Assembly (NCBI GenBank): GCA_019348135.1
Contig: JAHWJY010000011.1
Span: forward strand, 1 to 45,063
Direction: 5' to 3'
Source of the DNA: Actinomycetota bacterium
GTDB lineage: Bacteria > Actinomycetota > Nitriliruptoria > Nitriliruptorales > Nitriliruptoraceae
Length of the DNA stretch: 45,063 nucleotides
Made by a program: the position numbers and the translations under genes. The notes under the pieces are model-generated. The model ran no database searches, was not told the origin of the DNA, and saw only the letters and a program-made list of their open reading frames with translations. This document shows, piece by piece, positions 9,024-17,136 of the stretch. Within the stretch, counting starts at the first letter, position 1; every line of letters starts with the position of its first letter.

Positions 9024-10126
9024 TGCCGACGGCGACCGCACCGGACGTCGGCACGGGTGCCCCCGTGGACGAGCGCAGCTCGCTACGTCGACGCTTCGAC
9101 CACGCCATCAAGCCGTGGCGTCGGGCCAACCCCATGGCACGCTGGCTCGTCATCGCCGGGCTGCTCATCACGTCCGGCTTCGGGTTCCTCGCGCTGTTCC
9201 CCGACGTCGTCGCCCCCTACGGCGAGAGCCAGTACCAGTACGTCGTCGGCACCACCGACGAGACCGGCCCCGGCGGTGAGGCCTGCGGCCGCGGGGCGGA
9301 GTGCGAGCAGATCCCGCGTCGGGCCGAGCCCGGCGCCGGCTTCCCGTTCGGGACCACGTCGGCGCGGCTCGACGTCTTCTCCCGGGTCGTCCACGGCGCG
9401 CGGGTGGCGTTCTCGATCGTGCTCATGTCGACGGCGCTCGCGATGGGCATCGGGGTCCCGCTGGGGCTCTACTCGGGCTACCGGGGCGGCAAGCTCGACC
9501 GCGTCCTCGTCACGTTGATGGACGCGATCTACGTCATCCCGGGGCTGCTGCTGGCGATCATCGTGGCGTTCGTGCTCAAGCAGTACTTCGCGCCGGGGCT
9601 CGCCTCGGCCGCTATCGCCGTCGGGGTGGTCTACGTCCCGCAGTACTTCCGCGTGATCCGCAACCACACGCTGTCGGTGAAGGAGGAGCCGTTCGTCGAG
9701 GCCGCGCGCTCCATGGGCGCCCCCCCGCGGACGATCATCGGCCGGTACGTGTTCTTCAACGTCGTCCAGAGCGTGCCGGTCATCTTCACCCTGAACGCCG
9801 CCGACGCCGTGCTGACGCTGGCCGGGCTCGGCTTCCTCGGCTACGGCGTGCCCTTCCCGCAGGCCGAGTGGGGCCTCGACGTCTCCCGCGCCCTGTCGGA
9901 CGTCGTCTCGGGGTTCTGGTGGACGGCGTTCTGGCCGGGCCTCGCCATCATGCTGCTCGTGACCGGCCTGACCCTGGTGGGGGAGGGGCTGAACGACATC
10001 GTGAACCCGCTCCTGCGCGTCAAGGGGTTCAAGGGCAAGGTCCCGAAGCGGGGCGAGCCGACGCCCGAGGCGGAGGCCGAGGTCGAGCGACAGATGTCCC
10101 AGACCGCGAAGCGAGAGAACGCGTGA
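9023..10126 (+). CDS. dppC: Dipeptide/oligopeptide ABC transporter permease (DppC/OppC type)
   Basis: This 367-residue second permease starts at the ATG sharing its A with the dppB stop. It has a roughly 45-residue cytoplasmic N-terminus, one helix, then a periplasmic segment of about 65 residues containing two Cys (GGEACGRGAECEQIP, about residues 88-102) that could form a disulphide. The five-helix BPD transporter domain follows. The EAA loop is EAARSMGAPPRTIIGRY. The C-terminal tail is a highly charged extension after VNPLLRVKGFKGK. The stop overlaps the next gene's GTG. Confidence 0.93.
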   Translation: MPTATAPDVGTGAPVDERSSLRRRFDHAIKPWRRANPMARWLVIAGLLITSGFGFLALFPDVVAPYGESQYQYVVGTTDETGPGGEACGRGAECEQIPRRAEPGAGFPFGTTSARLDVFSRVVHGARVAFSIVLMSTALAMGIGVPLGLYSGYRGGKLDRVLVTLMDAIYVIPGLLLAIIVAFVLKQYFAPGLASAAIAVGVVYVPQYFRVIRNHTLSVKEEPFVEAARSMGAPPRTIIGRYVFFNVVQSVPVIFTLNAADAVLTLAGLGFLGYGVPFPQAEWGLDVSRALSDVVSGFWWTAFWPGLAIMLLVTGLTLVGEGLNDIVNPLLRVKGFKGKVPKRGEPTPEAEAEVERQMSQTAKRENA

Positions 10127-11199
10127 GCGCCTCCACCGCCCCCGCCCCCGGACCCCGCGGCAGCGGCGCGGCCGCGCCCGTCCTCGAGGTGCGTGACCTC
10201 TCCGTCGCCTACGGCACCCCCGCCGGCTCGCTGCACGCGGTCGACCGCATCTCGTTCGACCTCTACCCCGGCGAGAGCCTCGGGGTGGTGGGGGAGTCCG
10301 GGTGCGGCAAGTCGTCGATGGGGCGCGGCCTGCTGCAGCTCATGCCGCCCGGGGGCGACATCGGCGGCAGCGTCAAGCTCGCCGGCGAGGAGCTGATCGG
10401 CGTCGACGCGGCACGCCTGCGTCGTGCACGCGGCGAGGACCTGGCGCTCGTCTTCCAGGAGCCGATGACCCGGCTCGACCCGTTGATGCGGGTCTCGGAG
10501 CACTTCGTCGAGGCCATCCGTGCCCACCGCCCCGACGTCAGCAAGGACGACGCCGAGCACATGGGCCGCGAGGCGCTGGCCCAGATGGGCATCCCCCCGA
10601 CCCGGGCGCGCAACTACCCGCACGAGTTCTCGGGCGGGATGCGCCAGCGGATCATGATCGCCCTCGGCATCGTCCTGAAGCCCAAGGTGATCGTCGCCGA
10701 CGAGCCGACCACGGCCCTCGACGTCATCGTCGAGGCCCAGATCCTCGACCTCCTCGACCGCCTCCGGTCGGACGAGAACGTCGGGCTCATCCTCATCACC
10801 CACAACCTGGGCACGGTCGCCGAGACCTGTGACCGGGTCGCGGTCATGTACGCCGGACGGATCGTCGAGACCGGCTCCGTGGCGCAGGTCTTCGACGACC
10901 CCAAGCACCCGTACACCCAGGGCCTGCTGCGATCGGTGATCTCGATCGACACGACCGAGCTGTCGTCGATCGAGGGTTCGCCGCCGGACCTGGTCTCCCC
11001 ACCGCGGGGCTGCCGGTTCACGCCCCGGTGTCCCGAGCGGTTCGACGCCTGTCCGACGGTCGACCCGGTCCTGGCCGAGACGAACCCCGGCCAGCACGCC
11101 GCGTGCCTGCTCTACCCCGGTGCGGACGCGGGCAGCCCACGCACGGTCGTGCCGCCCGAGCGCGCGGCCGCACAGCCCCACCAGGGGGAGACACGATGA
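10123..11199 (+). CDS. dppD: Oligopeptide ABC transporter ATP-binding protein (DppD/OppD type)
   Basis: This 358-residue ATPase starts at a GTG overlapping the dppC stop (GTGA). Walker A is GESGCGKS (residues 57-64), the signature is SGGMRQR, and Walker B is VIVADEPTTALD. The C-terminal oligo/dipeptide-transporter domain carries the usual Cys cluster, CRFTPRCPERFDAC, with a fourth Cys about 20 residues on. In mycobacterial Dpp this cluster is reported to hold an Fe-S centre. The protein pairs with the following ATPase to power import. Length is normal. Confidence 0.94.
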   Translation: MSASTAPAPGPRGSGAAAPVLEVRDLSVAYGTPAGSLHAVDRISFDLYPGESLGVVGESGCGKSSMGRGLLQLMPPGGDIGGSVKLAGEELIGVDAARLRRARGEDLALVFQEPMTRLDPLMRVSEHFVEAIRAHRPDVSKDDAEHMGREALAQMGIPPTRARNYPHEFSGGMRQRIMIALGIVLKPKVIVADEPTTALDVIVEAQILDLLDRLRSDENVGLILITHNLGTVAETCDRVAVMYAGRIVETGSVAQVFDDPKHPYTQGLLRSVISIDTTELSSIEGSPPDLVSPPRGCRFTPRCPERFDACPTVDPVLAETNPGQHAACLLYPGADAGSPRTVVPPERAAAQPHQGETR

Positions 11200-12521
11200 C
11201 GGCGCAGCCCACGCCCCGCGAGCCGTCCGGCGACGTCCTGCTCGACGTCCGAGACCTGCACACCCACTTCAACGTCGGTGGTGGCGTGCTGTCCGGCGGC
11301 GGCGACGTCGTCCGGGCGGTCGACGGGGTGACCTTCGACGTGCGACGGGGCGAGATCTTCGGGCTGGTCGGCGAGTCCGGCTCCGGCAAGACCACGCTCG
11401 GACGCACGATCCTCGGGCTCGCTCCCGCGACGTCGGGATCGATCCGGTACGGCGACCACGACCTCGCGACCCTCGACGAGAAGCGCTTCCGACCGCTGCG
11501 CCGGCGGCTGTCGATGATCTTCCAGGACCCGAACGCGTCGCTGAACCCCGCCATGACGATCGCCCAGGGCGTCGGGCACCCGCTGCGCATCCACGGGATC
11601 ACGAGCGACCGGGCCGCCACGCGCGCCAAGGTCGCCGAGATGCTGGAACGCTGCGGGCTCGCGCCGGCCGAGCGCTTCCTGGACCAGTACCCCGAGGACC
11701 TCTCCGGCGGTCAGAAGCAGCGCGTCGTGATCGCCCGGGCGCTCGTCACCGAGCCGGACCTGGTCGTCGCCGACGAGCCCGTCGCGGCGCTCGACATGTC
11801 GATCCGGGCCAAGGTCCTCGAGCTCATGATGGATCTCAAGGACGAGCTGGGGCTGACCTACCTCTACATCACCCACGACCTCTCGTCCGGCAAGTTCGTG
11901 TGCGACCGCATGGCGATCATGTACCTCGGGCAGATGGTCGAGTGGGGCGACGCCGAGGGGATCTACGACGACCCCCAGCACCCGTACACGCGGGCGCTGC
12001 TGGACGCGATCCCGCTGCCGGACCCGAGCCGCAAGGGTCGCGACCGACAGCTGCCGCGCGGGGAGATCCCGGACGCCGTCGAGCCGCCCGCCGGGTGCCG
12101 CTTCCACCCGCGCTGCCCGGCGGCGTTCGAGCCGTGCGGATGGGAGGGGCGCGACCTCGTCGACGCCATCGAGGAACGCTGGACCAGCGTCGGCGAGGAC
12201 GTCTTCGAGCGCGAGCTGGCGCTGGTGGGTGATCTCCAGAAGGCCGCGGTCGGCCGCGACGAGATCCGCTTCCCCGCGGCCGACGCCGGCGCGCTGCGCA
12301 GCTGGCTCGAGGACGTGGGGCCGCAGCTGCCCGCCGCGGTCGCGAGCGGGATCGACACGGTCGAGGAGGACGGCTCGGACGTGGTCGTGCGGTTCCGCTG
12401 GGGCCCGGAGCCCGGTCAGCAGGACGTCGCCGGCCGGCGCGTGGCGTGCCACCTCCACGGGGTCGTGGTCCGACCGGACGGCGACCACGTCGGGACGCCA
12501 CCGGCCGACCGTGTCTCCTGA
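11196..12521 (+). CDS. dppF: Oligopeptide ABC transporter ATP-binding protein (DppF/OppF type) with extended tail
   Basis: This 441-residue second ATPase starts at ATG 11196, overlapping the dppD stop, with GGGGGAG upstream. Walker A is GESGSGKT (residues 59-66), the signature is LSGGQKQR (169-176), and Walker B is LVVADEPVAALD (189-200). It is about 85-100 residues longer than usual. The C-terminal cluster has C301, C307 and C314 in normal spacing, but the fourth Cys (C418, in RRVACHLHG) is 104 residues further on instead of about 20. The extra segment (about 317-412) is acidic and ends in a beta-like VVVRFRWGPEP stretch. I do not recognise it as a named domain. Confidence 0.92.
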   Translation: MTAQPTPREPSGDVLLDVRDLHTHFNVGGGVLSGGGDVVRAVDGVTFDVRRGEIFGLVGESGSGKTTLGRTILGLAPATSGSIRYGDHDLATLDEKRFRPLRRRLSMIFQDPNASLNPAMTIAQGVGHPLRIHGITSDRAATRAKVAEMLERCGLAPAERFLDQYPEDLSGGQKQRVVIARALVTEPDLVVADEPVAALDMSIRAKVLELMMDLKDELGLTYLYITHDLSSGKFVCDRMAIMYLGQMVEWGDAEGIYDDPQHPYTRALLDAIPLPDPSRKGRDRQLPRGEIPDAVEPPAGCRFHPRCPAAFEPCGWEGRDLVDAIEERWTSVGEDVFERELALVGDLQKAAVGRDEIRFPAADAGALRSWLEDVGPQLPAAVASGIDTVEEDGSDVVVRFRWGPEPGQQDVAGRRVACHLHGVVVRPDGDHVGTPPADRVS

Positions 12522-12990
12522 CGTCCCCGATGCCGGGACCGACGGGGTCCTCGTGCTGGGACCCGATCCGGTGCGGGCTCGCTGGTGGGCCGGCTGGTCC
12601 CTCCTGCTCGTGGCCCTGACGCTGGTGCTCGCCATCGCGTCCGGCGGCGGGGTCATCGAGTGGATCGCGGTGGCCGTGGCGATGGCCGTCGCGCTGTACT
12701 TCGTCATCCCCGTCGCCTCGCCGGCGACGACGACGCTCGTGTTCGACGCCCGTGGGGTGCGTGGACGGATGTACCACGTGCCGGTGGCCGTCGACTGGGA
12801 CCCGGTCCAGGTCGCCCGGGTGGTGCGCGTCGTCGGTGAACCGGTCCTCGAGCTGCACGTCCGCGAGCCGAGCCCGCAGGGCGATCCGTGGCGGACGCGT
12901 GCCTTCGGCGTCCTCCTGCCCATCGGCGCGGACCTCGACGCGCTGCAGACCTTCCTGGACGGTCGCAGCGGCCTGCGCCGGCGCACGTGA
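12511..12990 (+). CDS. Small membrane protein of unknown function, distal gene of the dpp operon
   Basis: This 159-residue protein starts at GTG 12511, inside the end of dppF. Two hydrophobic helices (about residues 25-47 and 50-71) form a hairpin near the N-terminus. They are followed by a soluble, mainly beta-looking region (TTTLVFDARGVRGRMYHVPVAVDW) that resembles the layout of small bacterial PH-like (DUF304/bPH2-style) membrane proteins, but I cannot confirm that fold. The overlap with dppF implies co-expression. A role in the transporter is not established. Confidence 0.7.
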   Translation: MSPDVPDAGTDGVLVLGPDPVRARWWAGWSLLLVALTLVLAIASGGGVIEWIAVAVAMAVALYFVIPVASPATTTLVFDARGVRGRMYHVPVAVDWDPVQVARVVRVVGEPVLELHVREPSPQGDPWRTRAFGVLLPIGADLDALQTFLDGRSGLRRRT

Positions 12991-13014
12991 CGTGGGGTGC
13001 GGCTCGCCGGGCCG

Positions 13015-13046
13015 TACCCTGCCGTCCTACGCTCGTCGTGCGAGCG
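13015..13046 (+). promoter_or_regulatory. Possible promoter and leader hairpin for the peroxiredoxin
   Basis: TACCCT (13015-13020) lies 56 nt before the peroxiredoxin start and is followed by a small hairpin CGCTCG-tcgtg-CGAGCG (13030-13046), which would lie at the start of the transcript. A -35 is not convincing. The 85-nt gap after the membrane protein stop makes a separate promoter plausible. Confidence 0.3.
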
Positions 13047-13075
13047 ACCCGTCCGTCCCCCGAGGAGCCCCGCAG

Positions 13076-13549
13076 ATGACCGTCGAGGTCGGTGACGCCG
13101 CCCCGGACTTCGAGCTCAAGGACCAGACCGGCCAGCCCGTCCGCCTGTCGGACTACCGCGGCAAGAAGGCCGTCGTGCTCGTCTTCTACCCGTTCACGTT
13201 CACGGGGGTCTGCGAGGGCGAGCTGTGCTCGATCCGCGACGAGATCGACGTGTTCCAGAACGACGACGTGCAGACCCTCGCCGTGTCGGTGGACTCGCCG
13301 TTCGCCCACCGGGTGTGGGCCGAGCAGCAGGGCTACCAGTTCCCCCTCCTGGCGGACTTCTGGCCCCACGGGGAGGTCGCGCGGACGTACGGGGTGTTCA
13401 ACGACCAGCTGGGGTGTGCTGTGCGCGGCACCTTCATCATCGACCGGGACGGCACGGTGACCTACAAGGTCGTCCACGGGCTGCCGGACGCCCGCGACCA
13501 GGACGACTACAAGCACGCGCTCGAGAAGGTCGGCGCGCTGGCGTCGTGA
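13076..13549 (+). CDS. ahpE: AhpE-type peroxiredoxin
   Basis: This 157-residue thioredoxin-fold peroxidase closely follows mycobacterial AhpE: VLVFYPFTFTGVCEGEL, FPLLADFWPHGEVARTYGVF, RGTFIIDRDG. It reduces hydroperoxides through the peroxidatic Cys, here C46 (codon 13211-13213), using mycoredoxin or mycothiol systems in relatives. It has two more cysteines than the strictly 1-Cys AhpE pattern, C51 and C114, which might act in resolving or signalling. Start is ATG 13076 with GAGGAG about 12 nt upstream. Confidence 0.93.
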   Translation: MTVEVGDAAPDFELKDQTGQPVRLSDYRGKKAVVLVFYPFTFTGVCEGELCSIRDEIDVFQNDDVQTLAVSVDSPFAHRVWAEQQGYQFPLLADFWPHGEVARTYGVFNDQLGCAVRGTFIIDRDGTVTYKVVHGLPDARDQDDYKHALEKVGALAS

Positions 13550-13581
13550 CCTGACGCCGGCGCCACGCAACGGGAACGAGG

Positions 13582-15051
13582 ATGGCGATGCCCGAGATCC
13601 GTGAGGCCCTCTCGTACGACGACGTCCTCCTGGTGCCCCAGTCGTCCTCGGTGCTCCCGCGCGACGTCGACACCTCCACCCGCCTGCACGAACGCCTCGA
13701 GCTGCGCCTGCCGCTGGTCTCCGCGGCCATGGACAAGGTGACCGAGGCCGAGATGGCGATCGCCATCGCGCGTCAGGGCGGCATCGGGGTCGTGCACAAG
13801 AACGCCTCGATCGAGCGCCAGGCCGGCATGGTGGAGGCCGTGAAGCGCTCGGAGTCGGGGTTCATCTCCGACCCGGTGACCCTCGGCGCCGACGACCGCG
13901 TGGGCACCGCGTTCGACCTCATGGCGAAGTACCGCGTGAGCGGGTTCCCGGTCGTCGACGCGGCCCGGAACCTCGTCGGCATCGTCACCAACCGCGACCT
14001 CCGCCTCGACGCCGAGCGCGACCGGCCCGTCCGGGACTTCATGACCTCCGAGGGGTTGGTCACGTCCGGGCCCGGCACCACGCTCGAGCAGGCCCGCGAT
14101 CTCATGCAGGACCACCGCGTCGAGAAGCTGCCGATCGTGGACGGGACCGAGCTGGTCGGGATGTTCACGTTCAAGGACGTCGAGAAGGTCCGGCGCTACC
14201 CGAACTCCGCCAAGGACGGGCGTGGTCGCCTGCTCGTGGCGGCCGCCGTCGGGGTCGGCGCCGAGGGCCAGGACCGCGCCGCGGCGTTGGTCGCCGCCGG
14301 GGTCGACATGCTCTCGATCGACTCGTCCCACGGCCACGCCGCGGGCATCCTCGAGTTCGCGGCCAAGCTCAAGGACCTCTTCCCCGACGTCCCGCTGGCG
14401 GTCGGCAACGTCGCGACCGGCGACGCGGTGCGGGCGTGCGTCGACCACGGCGCGGACATCGTCAAGGTCGGCGTCGGACCCGGGTCGATCTGCACCACCC
14501 GGATCGTGACCGGTGTCGGGATGCCGCAGCTGACCGCCGTGATGGACTGCGCCGAGGTCGCCGCCGAGCTCGGCGTCGCGAGCATCGCCGACGGCGGCAT
14601 CCGCTACTCGGGCGACGTCGTGAAGGCGCTCGCCGGCGGCGCGACGGCGGTGATGGTCGGCAACCTCCTCGCCGGCACGGACGAGTCCCCGGGCGAGCTC
14701 GTCCTCGTGGGCGGCCGTCGGTACAAGGAGTACCGGGGGATGGGCTCCATCGACGCGATGCGCGCCGGGTCGGCGGACCGCTACTTCCAGGAGGGCGACG
14801 AGCCGTCGAAGCTCGTGCCCGAGGGCGTCTCCGGCCTCCTGCCGTACCGCGGCTCGGTCGGCGAGGTCACCGACCAGCTCGTCGGCGGCCTCCGCGCCGG
14901 CATGGGCCTGATCGGCGCCCGCGACCTCCCGTCGCTCGCCGAGCGTGCCGTGTTCGTGAAGCAGACCGCCGCCGGCTCGCGCGAGTCGCACGTCCACGAC
15001 CTCGACGTCGTGCACGAGGCACCGAACTACTCGGTCCCCGGCCGCGACTGA
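13582..15051 (+). CDS. guaB: Inosine-5'-monophosphate dehydrogenase
   Basis: This 489-residue IMPDH catalyses IMP + NAD to XMP, the first committed step to GMP. The N-terminal barrel begins ALSYDDVLLVPQSS. Two CBS domains interrupt it at about residues 95-210. The catalytic loop is GVGPGSICTTRIVTGVG with Cys304. The mobile flap region follows RRYKEYRGMGS. Length is typical for bacterial GuaB. ATG 13582 has GGAACGAGG upstream; ATG 13588 is a possible alternative. It is 32 nt after ahpE, so the two may be co-transcribed. Confidence 0.96.
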   Translation: MAMPEIREALSYDDVLLVPQSSSVLPRDVDTSTRLHERLELRLPLVSAAMDKVTEAEMAIAIARQGGIGVVHKNASIERQAGMVEAVKRSESGFISDPVTLGADDRVGTAFDLMAKYRVSGFPVVDAARNLVGIVTNRDLRLDAERDRPVRDFMTSEGLVTSGPGTTLEQARDLMQDHRVEKLPIVDGTELVGMFTFKDVEKVRRYPNSAKDGRGRLLVAAAVGVGAEGQDRAAALVAAGVDMLSIDSSHGHAAGILEFAAKLKDLFPDVPLAVGNVATGDAVRACVDHGADIVKVGVGPGSICTTRIVTGVGMPQLTAVMDCAEVAAELGVASIADGGIRYSGDVVKALAGGATAVMVGNLLAGTDESPGELVLVGGRRYKEYRGMGSIDAMRAGSADRYFQEGDEPSKLVPEGVSGLLPYRGSVGEVTDQLVGGLRAGMGLIGARDLPSLAERAVFVKQTAAGSRESHVHDLDVVHEAPNYSVPGRD

Positions 15052-15061
15052 CCGCGCCCAC

Positions 15062-15116
15062 GGAACTTGGCACCCGCTTCCTTGGCATATCGATGAACCA
15101 GGGGGGGCTAAGTTCC
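15062..15116. repeat. Long-loop inverted repeat between guaB and the flotillin gene
   Basis: GGAACTT (15062-15068) and AAGTTCC (15110-15116) are inverted around a 41-nt loop. The loop contains a direct repeat of CTTGGCA (15066-15072 and 15081-15087), an AT-rich patch and a run of seven G. It occupies the 75-nt gap between convergent genes, where a bidirectional terminator is expected, but the geometry is unlike an ordinary intrinsic terminator. Confidence 0.4.
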
Positions 15117-15126
15117 TGCGCCCGGG

Positions 15127-16521
15127 TCAGGCGTCCTCGGCGGCGGTCGTGGCCGGCTCCGGCGTGTCCTCGCGGGCGCCGAGCCGGGACAGGAGCGCCC
15201 GGAGGTCGATGCCGGTGAGGTCCGAGCCGATCTGGATGCCCTGCTCGACGTTGCTCGACACCGTCTTCGCGAGCTGGGACGCCCCGTCGGTCGAGATGAC
15301 CGTCAGGCGGTCGACCGCGCTCAGCGGTTCGCTGGCGGCCCGCACCAGCTCGGGGAGGACGGCGGCGATGAGGTCGAGCGTCGCCGCCTCGCCGTAGAGC
15401 GAGAAGGCGTCGGCGTTCTTGCGGCGGGCCTCGGCCTCGGCCTCGCCCTTGGCGAGGATGGCCTCGGCCTCCGCGCGGCCCTCGAGCTCGACGGCCTCGG
15501 CCATGCGCGCACGGCGGGCCTTCTCGGCCTCGGCATCGAAGATGGCCGAGTTCTTGCGCGCCTCGGCCTCCTGCTCGATGCGGTAGCGCTCGGCGTCGGC
15601 GGGCTTGCGGACCTCGGCGTCGAGCTGGCGGTCGCGCAGCGCCGCCTCGCGCTCGGCGACGAGCTCCTGCTCCTGGATGACCTCGCGGCTGCGGGCCGCC
15701 TCGCGGAGCGGTCCGGCGGCGGCCGCCTGGGCCTGGGCCTCGTCGGTCTCCGCCTTGATCTCGGCCTTCTTGAGCTCGAGCTGGCGCTGCTGGACCGCGA
15801 CGGCCTCCTCGGCACGGAGGCGCTCCTCCTCGGCGGCCTGGTTGGCGCGGGCCTCGGCGATCTTGGCGGTCTGCTCGACCCGGGCCGCCTCGGGGCGGCC
15901 GAGGTCGGTGAGGTACTCGCCCTCGGCCTGGATGTCCTGGAGCTGGAAGGTGTCGAGCGTCAGCCCCTGGTTGGTGAGCGAGGTCTCGGCCTCCTCGGCG
16001 ACCGCCGACGCGAACGTCGCGCGGTCCTTGATGATCTCCTCGATCGTCAGCCGACCGACGATGGCGCGCAGCGAGCCGGCGAGCACCTCGGTGGTGAAGG
16101 TGTCGACCTCCTTCTGCTGGGTGAGGAAGCGCTGCGACGCGGCGCGGATGGCGTCCTCGTTGCCGCCGACCTTCACGACCGCGACGCCGTCGAGGTCGCA
16201 CTTGATGCCCTGGCTCGACACCGCCCCGCGGATCGAGACCGAGATGCGGCGGCTCGACAGGTCCATCACGTGGAGGCGCTGCACGAACGGCAGCACGAAC
16301 ACGCTCGCGCCCATGACGACCTTCTGGCCGCTCATGTCGTGGGAGACCTCGCCGGTCTCGGGGTTCTTCACCGGCGAGCCCTTGCGGCCGGTGATGATGT
16401 AGGCCTCGTTCGGCCCGGCCACCTTGATCCGCGAGACGATCAGGTACGCGACGAGGATCAGCAGCGTGACCGCGCCGATGATCCCCAGCACCAGCGGCGA
16501 CGAGAAGATGAAGTCGAGCAT
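15127..16521 (-). CDS. floT: Flotillin-family (SPFH/band 7) membrane scaffold protein
   Basis: This 464-residue flotillin organises membrane microdomains. It has an N-terminal transmembrane helix (about residues 8-29), an SPFH/band-7 domain (about 30-200, including VAGPNEAYIITGRKG) and a long Ala/Glu-rich coiled-coil stalk (about 195-370) with repeated EAEA patterns. The tail (about 375-464) is the flotillin C-terminal region that drives oligomerisation, ending with an Ala/Thr/Glu-rich stretch. It follows the NfeD-type gene by 12 nt with AAGGGG before its ATG, the same pairing as Bacillus YuaF-YuaG. Closely spaced translation suggests the two proteins work together. Confidence 0.93.
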   Translation of the reverse strand: MLDFIFSSPLVLGIIGAVTLLILVAYLIVSRIKVAGPNEAYIITGRKGSPVKNPETGEVSHDMSGQKVVMGASVFVLPFVQRLHVMDLSSRRISVSIRGAVSSQGIKCDLDGVAVVKVGGNEDAIRAASQRFLTQQKEVDTFTTEVLAGSLRAIVGRLTIEEIIKDRATFASAVAEEAETSLTNQGLTLDTFQLQDIQAEGEYLTDLGRPEAARVEQTAKIAEARANQAAEEERLRAEEAVAVQQRQLELKKAEIKAETDEAQAQAAAAGPLREAARSREVIQEQELVAEREAALRDRQLDAEVRKPADAERYRIEQEAEARKNSAIFDAEAEKARRARMAEAVELEGRAEAEAILAKGEAEAEARRKNADAFSLYGEAATLDLIAAVLPELVRAASEPLSAVDRLTVISTDGASQLAKTVSSNVEQGIQIGSDLTGIDLRALLSRLGAREDTPEPATTAAEDA

Positions 16522-16533
16522 CGGGACAGCCCC

Positions 16534-17082
16534 TTAGTCGGTCGTGGCCGTCGCCGGCTCGACCATCACGGCCGAGGTCGACAGGACGGCCACGACGCGC
16601 ACCTGCGAGCCCGCCGCGATCCGTTCCGTCGCCCGGGCGTTGTACTTGCGCTGCTCGCCGTGGTGGCGCAGCGTCACCTCGCCGTAGCCCTCGTCGGGGA
16701 TCGTGGTGATCACGATGCCCGGCGAACCCTCGAGCCCCTGGGTGGTCACGGTCTCGTCGGTCGGCATGTTGACCAGCGTCCGCATCATCAGCAGGGCGAG
16801 GCCGCCGACGGCGAGGCCGCTGGCGAGCCCACCGAGTGCGCCCAGCCCGACGCCGACGTCCGTCCCGTACATGATCAGCGCGGCGCCGAAGCCGAACGAC
16901 GCCAGGAACGCGCCCAGCACGGGGCCCGAGAAGACGCCGCCGCCGGTGTCGAGCTCGAAGCCGCCCAGGAGGCCCTCGAAGACCTCACCGAGGACGAGCG
17001 AGAGCAGCAGCAGGGCGAGCCCCACCGCCCCGATGACGAGGAACGCGGTCATCGACTGCCCCCCGAGGATGAAGTCCAGCAT
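16534..17082 (-). CDS. NfeD/YuaF-type membrane protein, flotillin partner
   Basis: This 182-residue protein has three or four hydrophobic helices (about residues 12-40, 50-72, 78-100), then a C-terminal soluble domain of about 75 residues with beta-strand pattern (GLEGSPGIVITTIPDEGYGEVTL) consistent with the NfeD OB-fold. It lacks the N-terminal serine-protease domain of long NfeD proteins, so it is a short YuaF-like type. Such proteins sit beside flotillins and localise to the same membrane domains. It is the first gene of the two-gene unit, with a start at 17082. Confidence 0.87.
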   Translation of the reverse strand: MLDFILGGQSMTAFLVIGAVGLALLLLSLVLGEVFEGLLGGFELDTGGGVFSGPVLGAFLASFGFGAALIMYGTDVGVGLGALGGLASGLAVGGLALLMMRTLVNMPTDETVTTQGLEGSPGIVITTIPDEGYGEVTLRHHGEQRKYNARATERIAAGSQVRVVAVLSTSAVMVEPATATTD

Positions 17083-17136
17083 GCGCGCACCGTAGTTGGG
17101 CCGTCCGGCGTCCGTCGGAGGTTCGCCGCGGGTCGC

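Noticed and set aside
15066-15087. TTGGCAC...TTGGC as a sigma-54 promoter
   Set aside because: The second element does not match TTGC at correct spacing, the downstream gene is not on that strand, and actinobacteria generally lack sigma-54.
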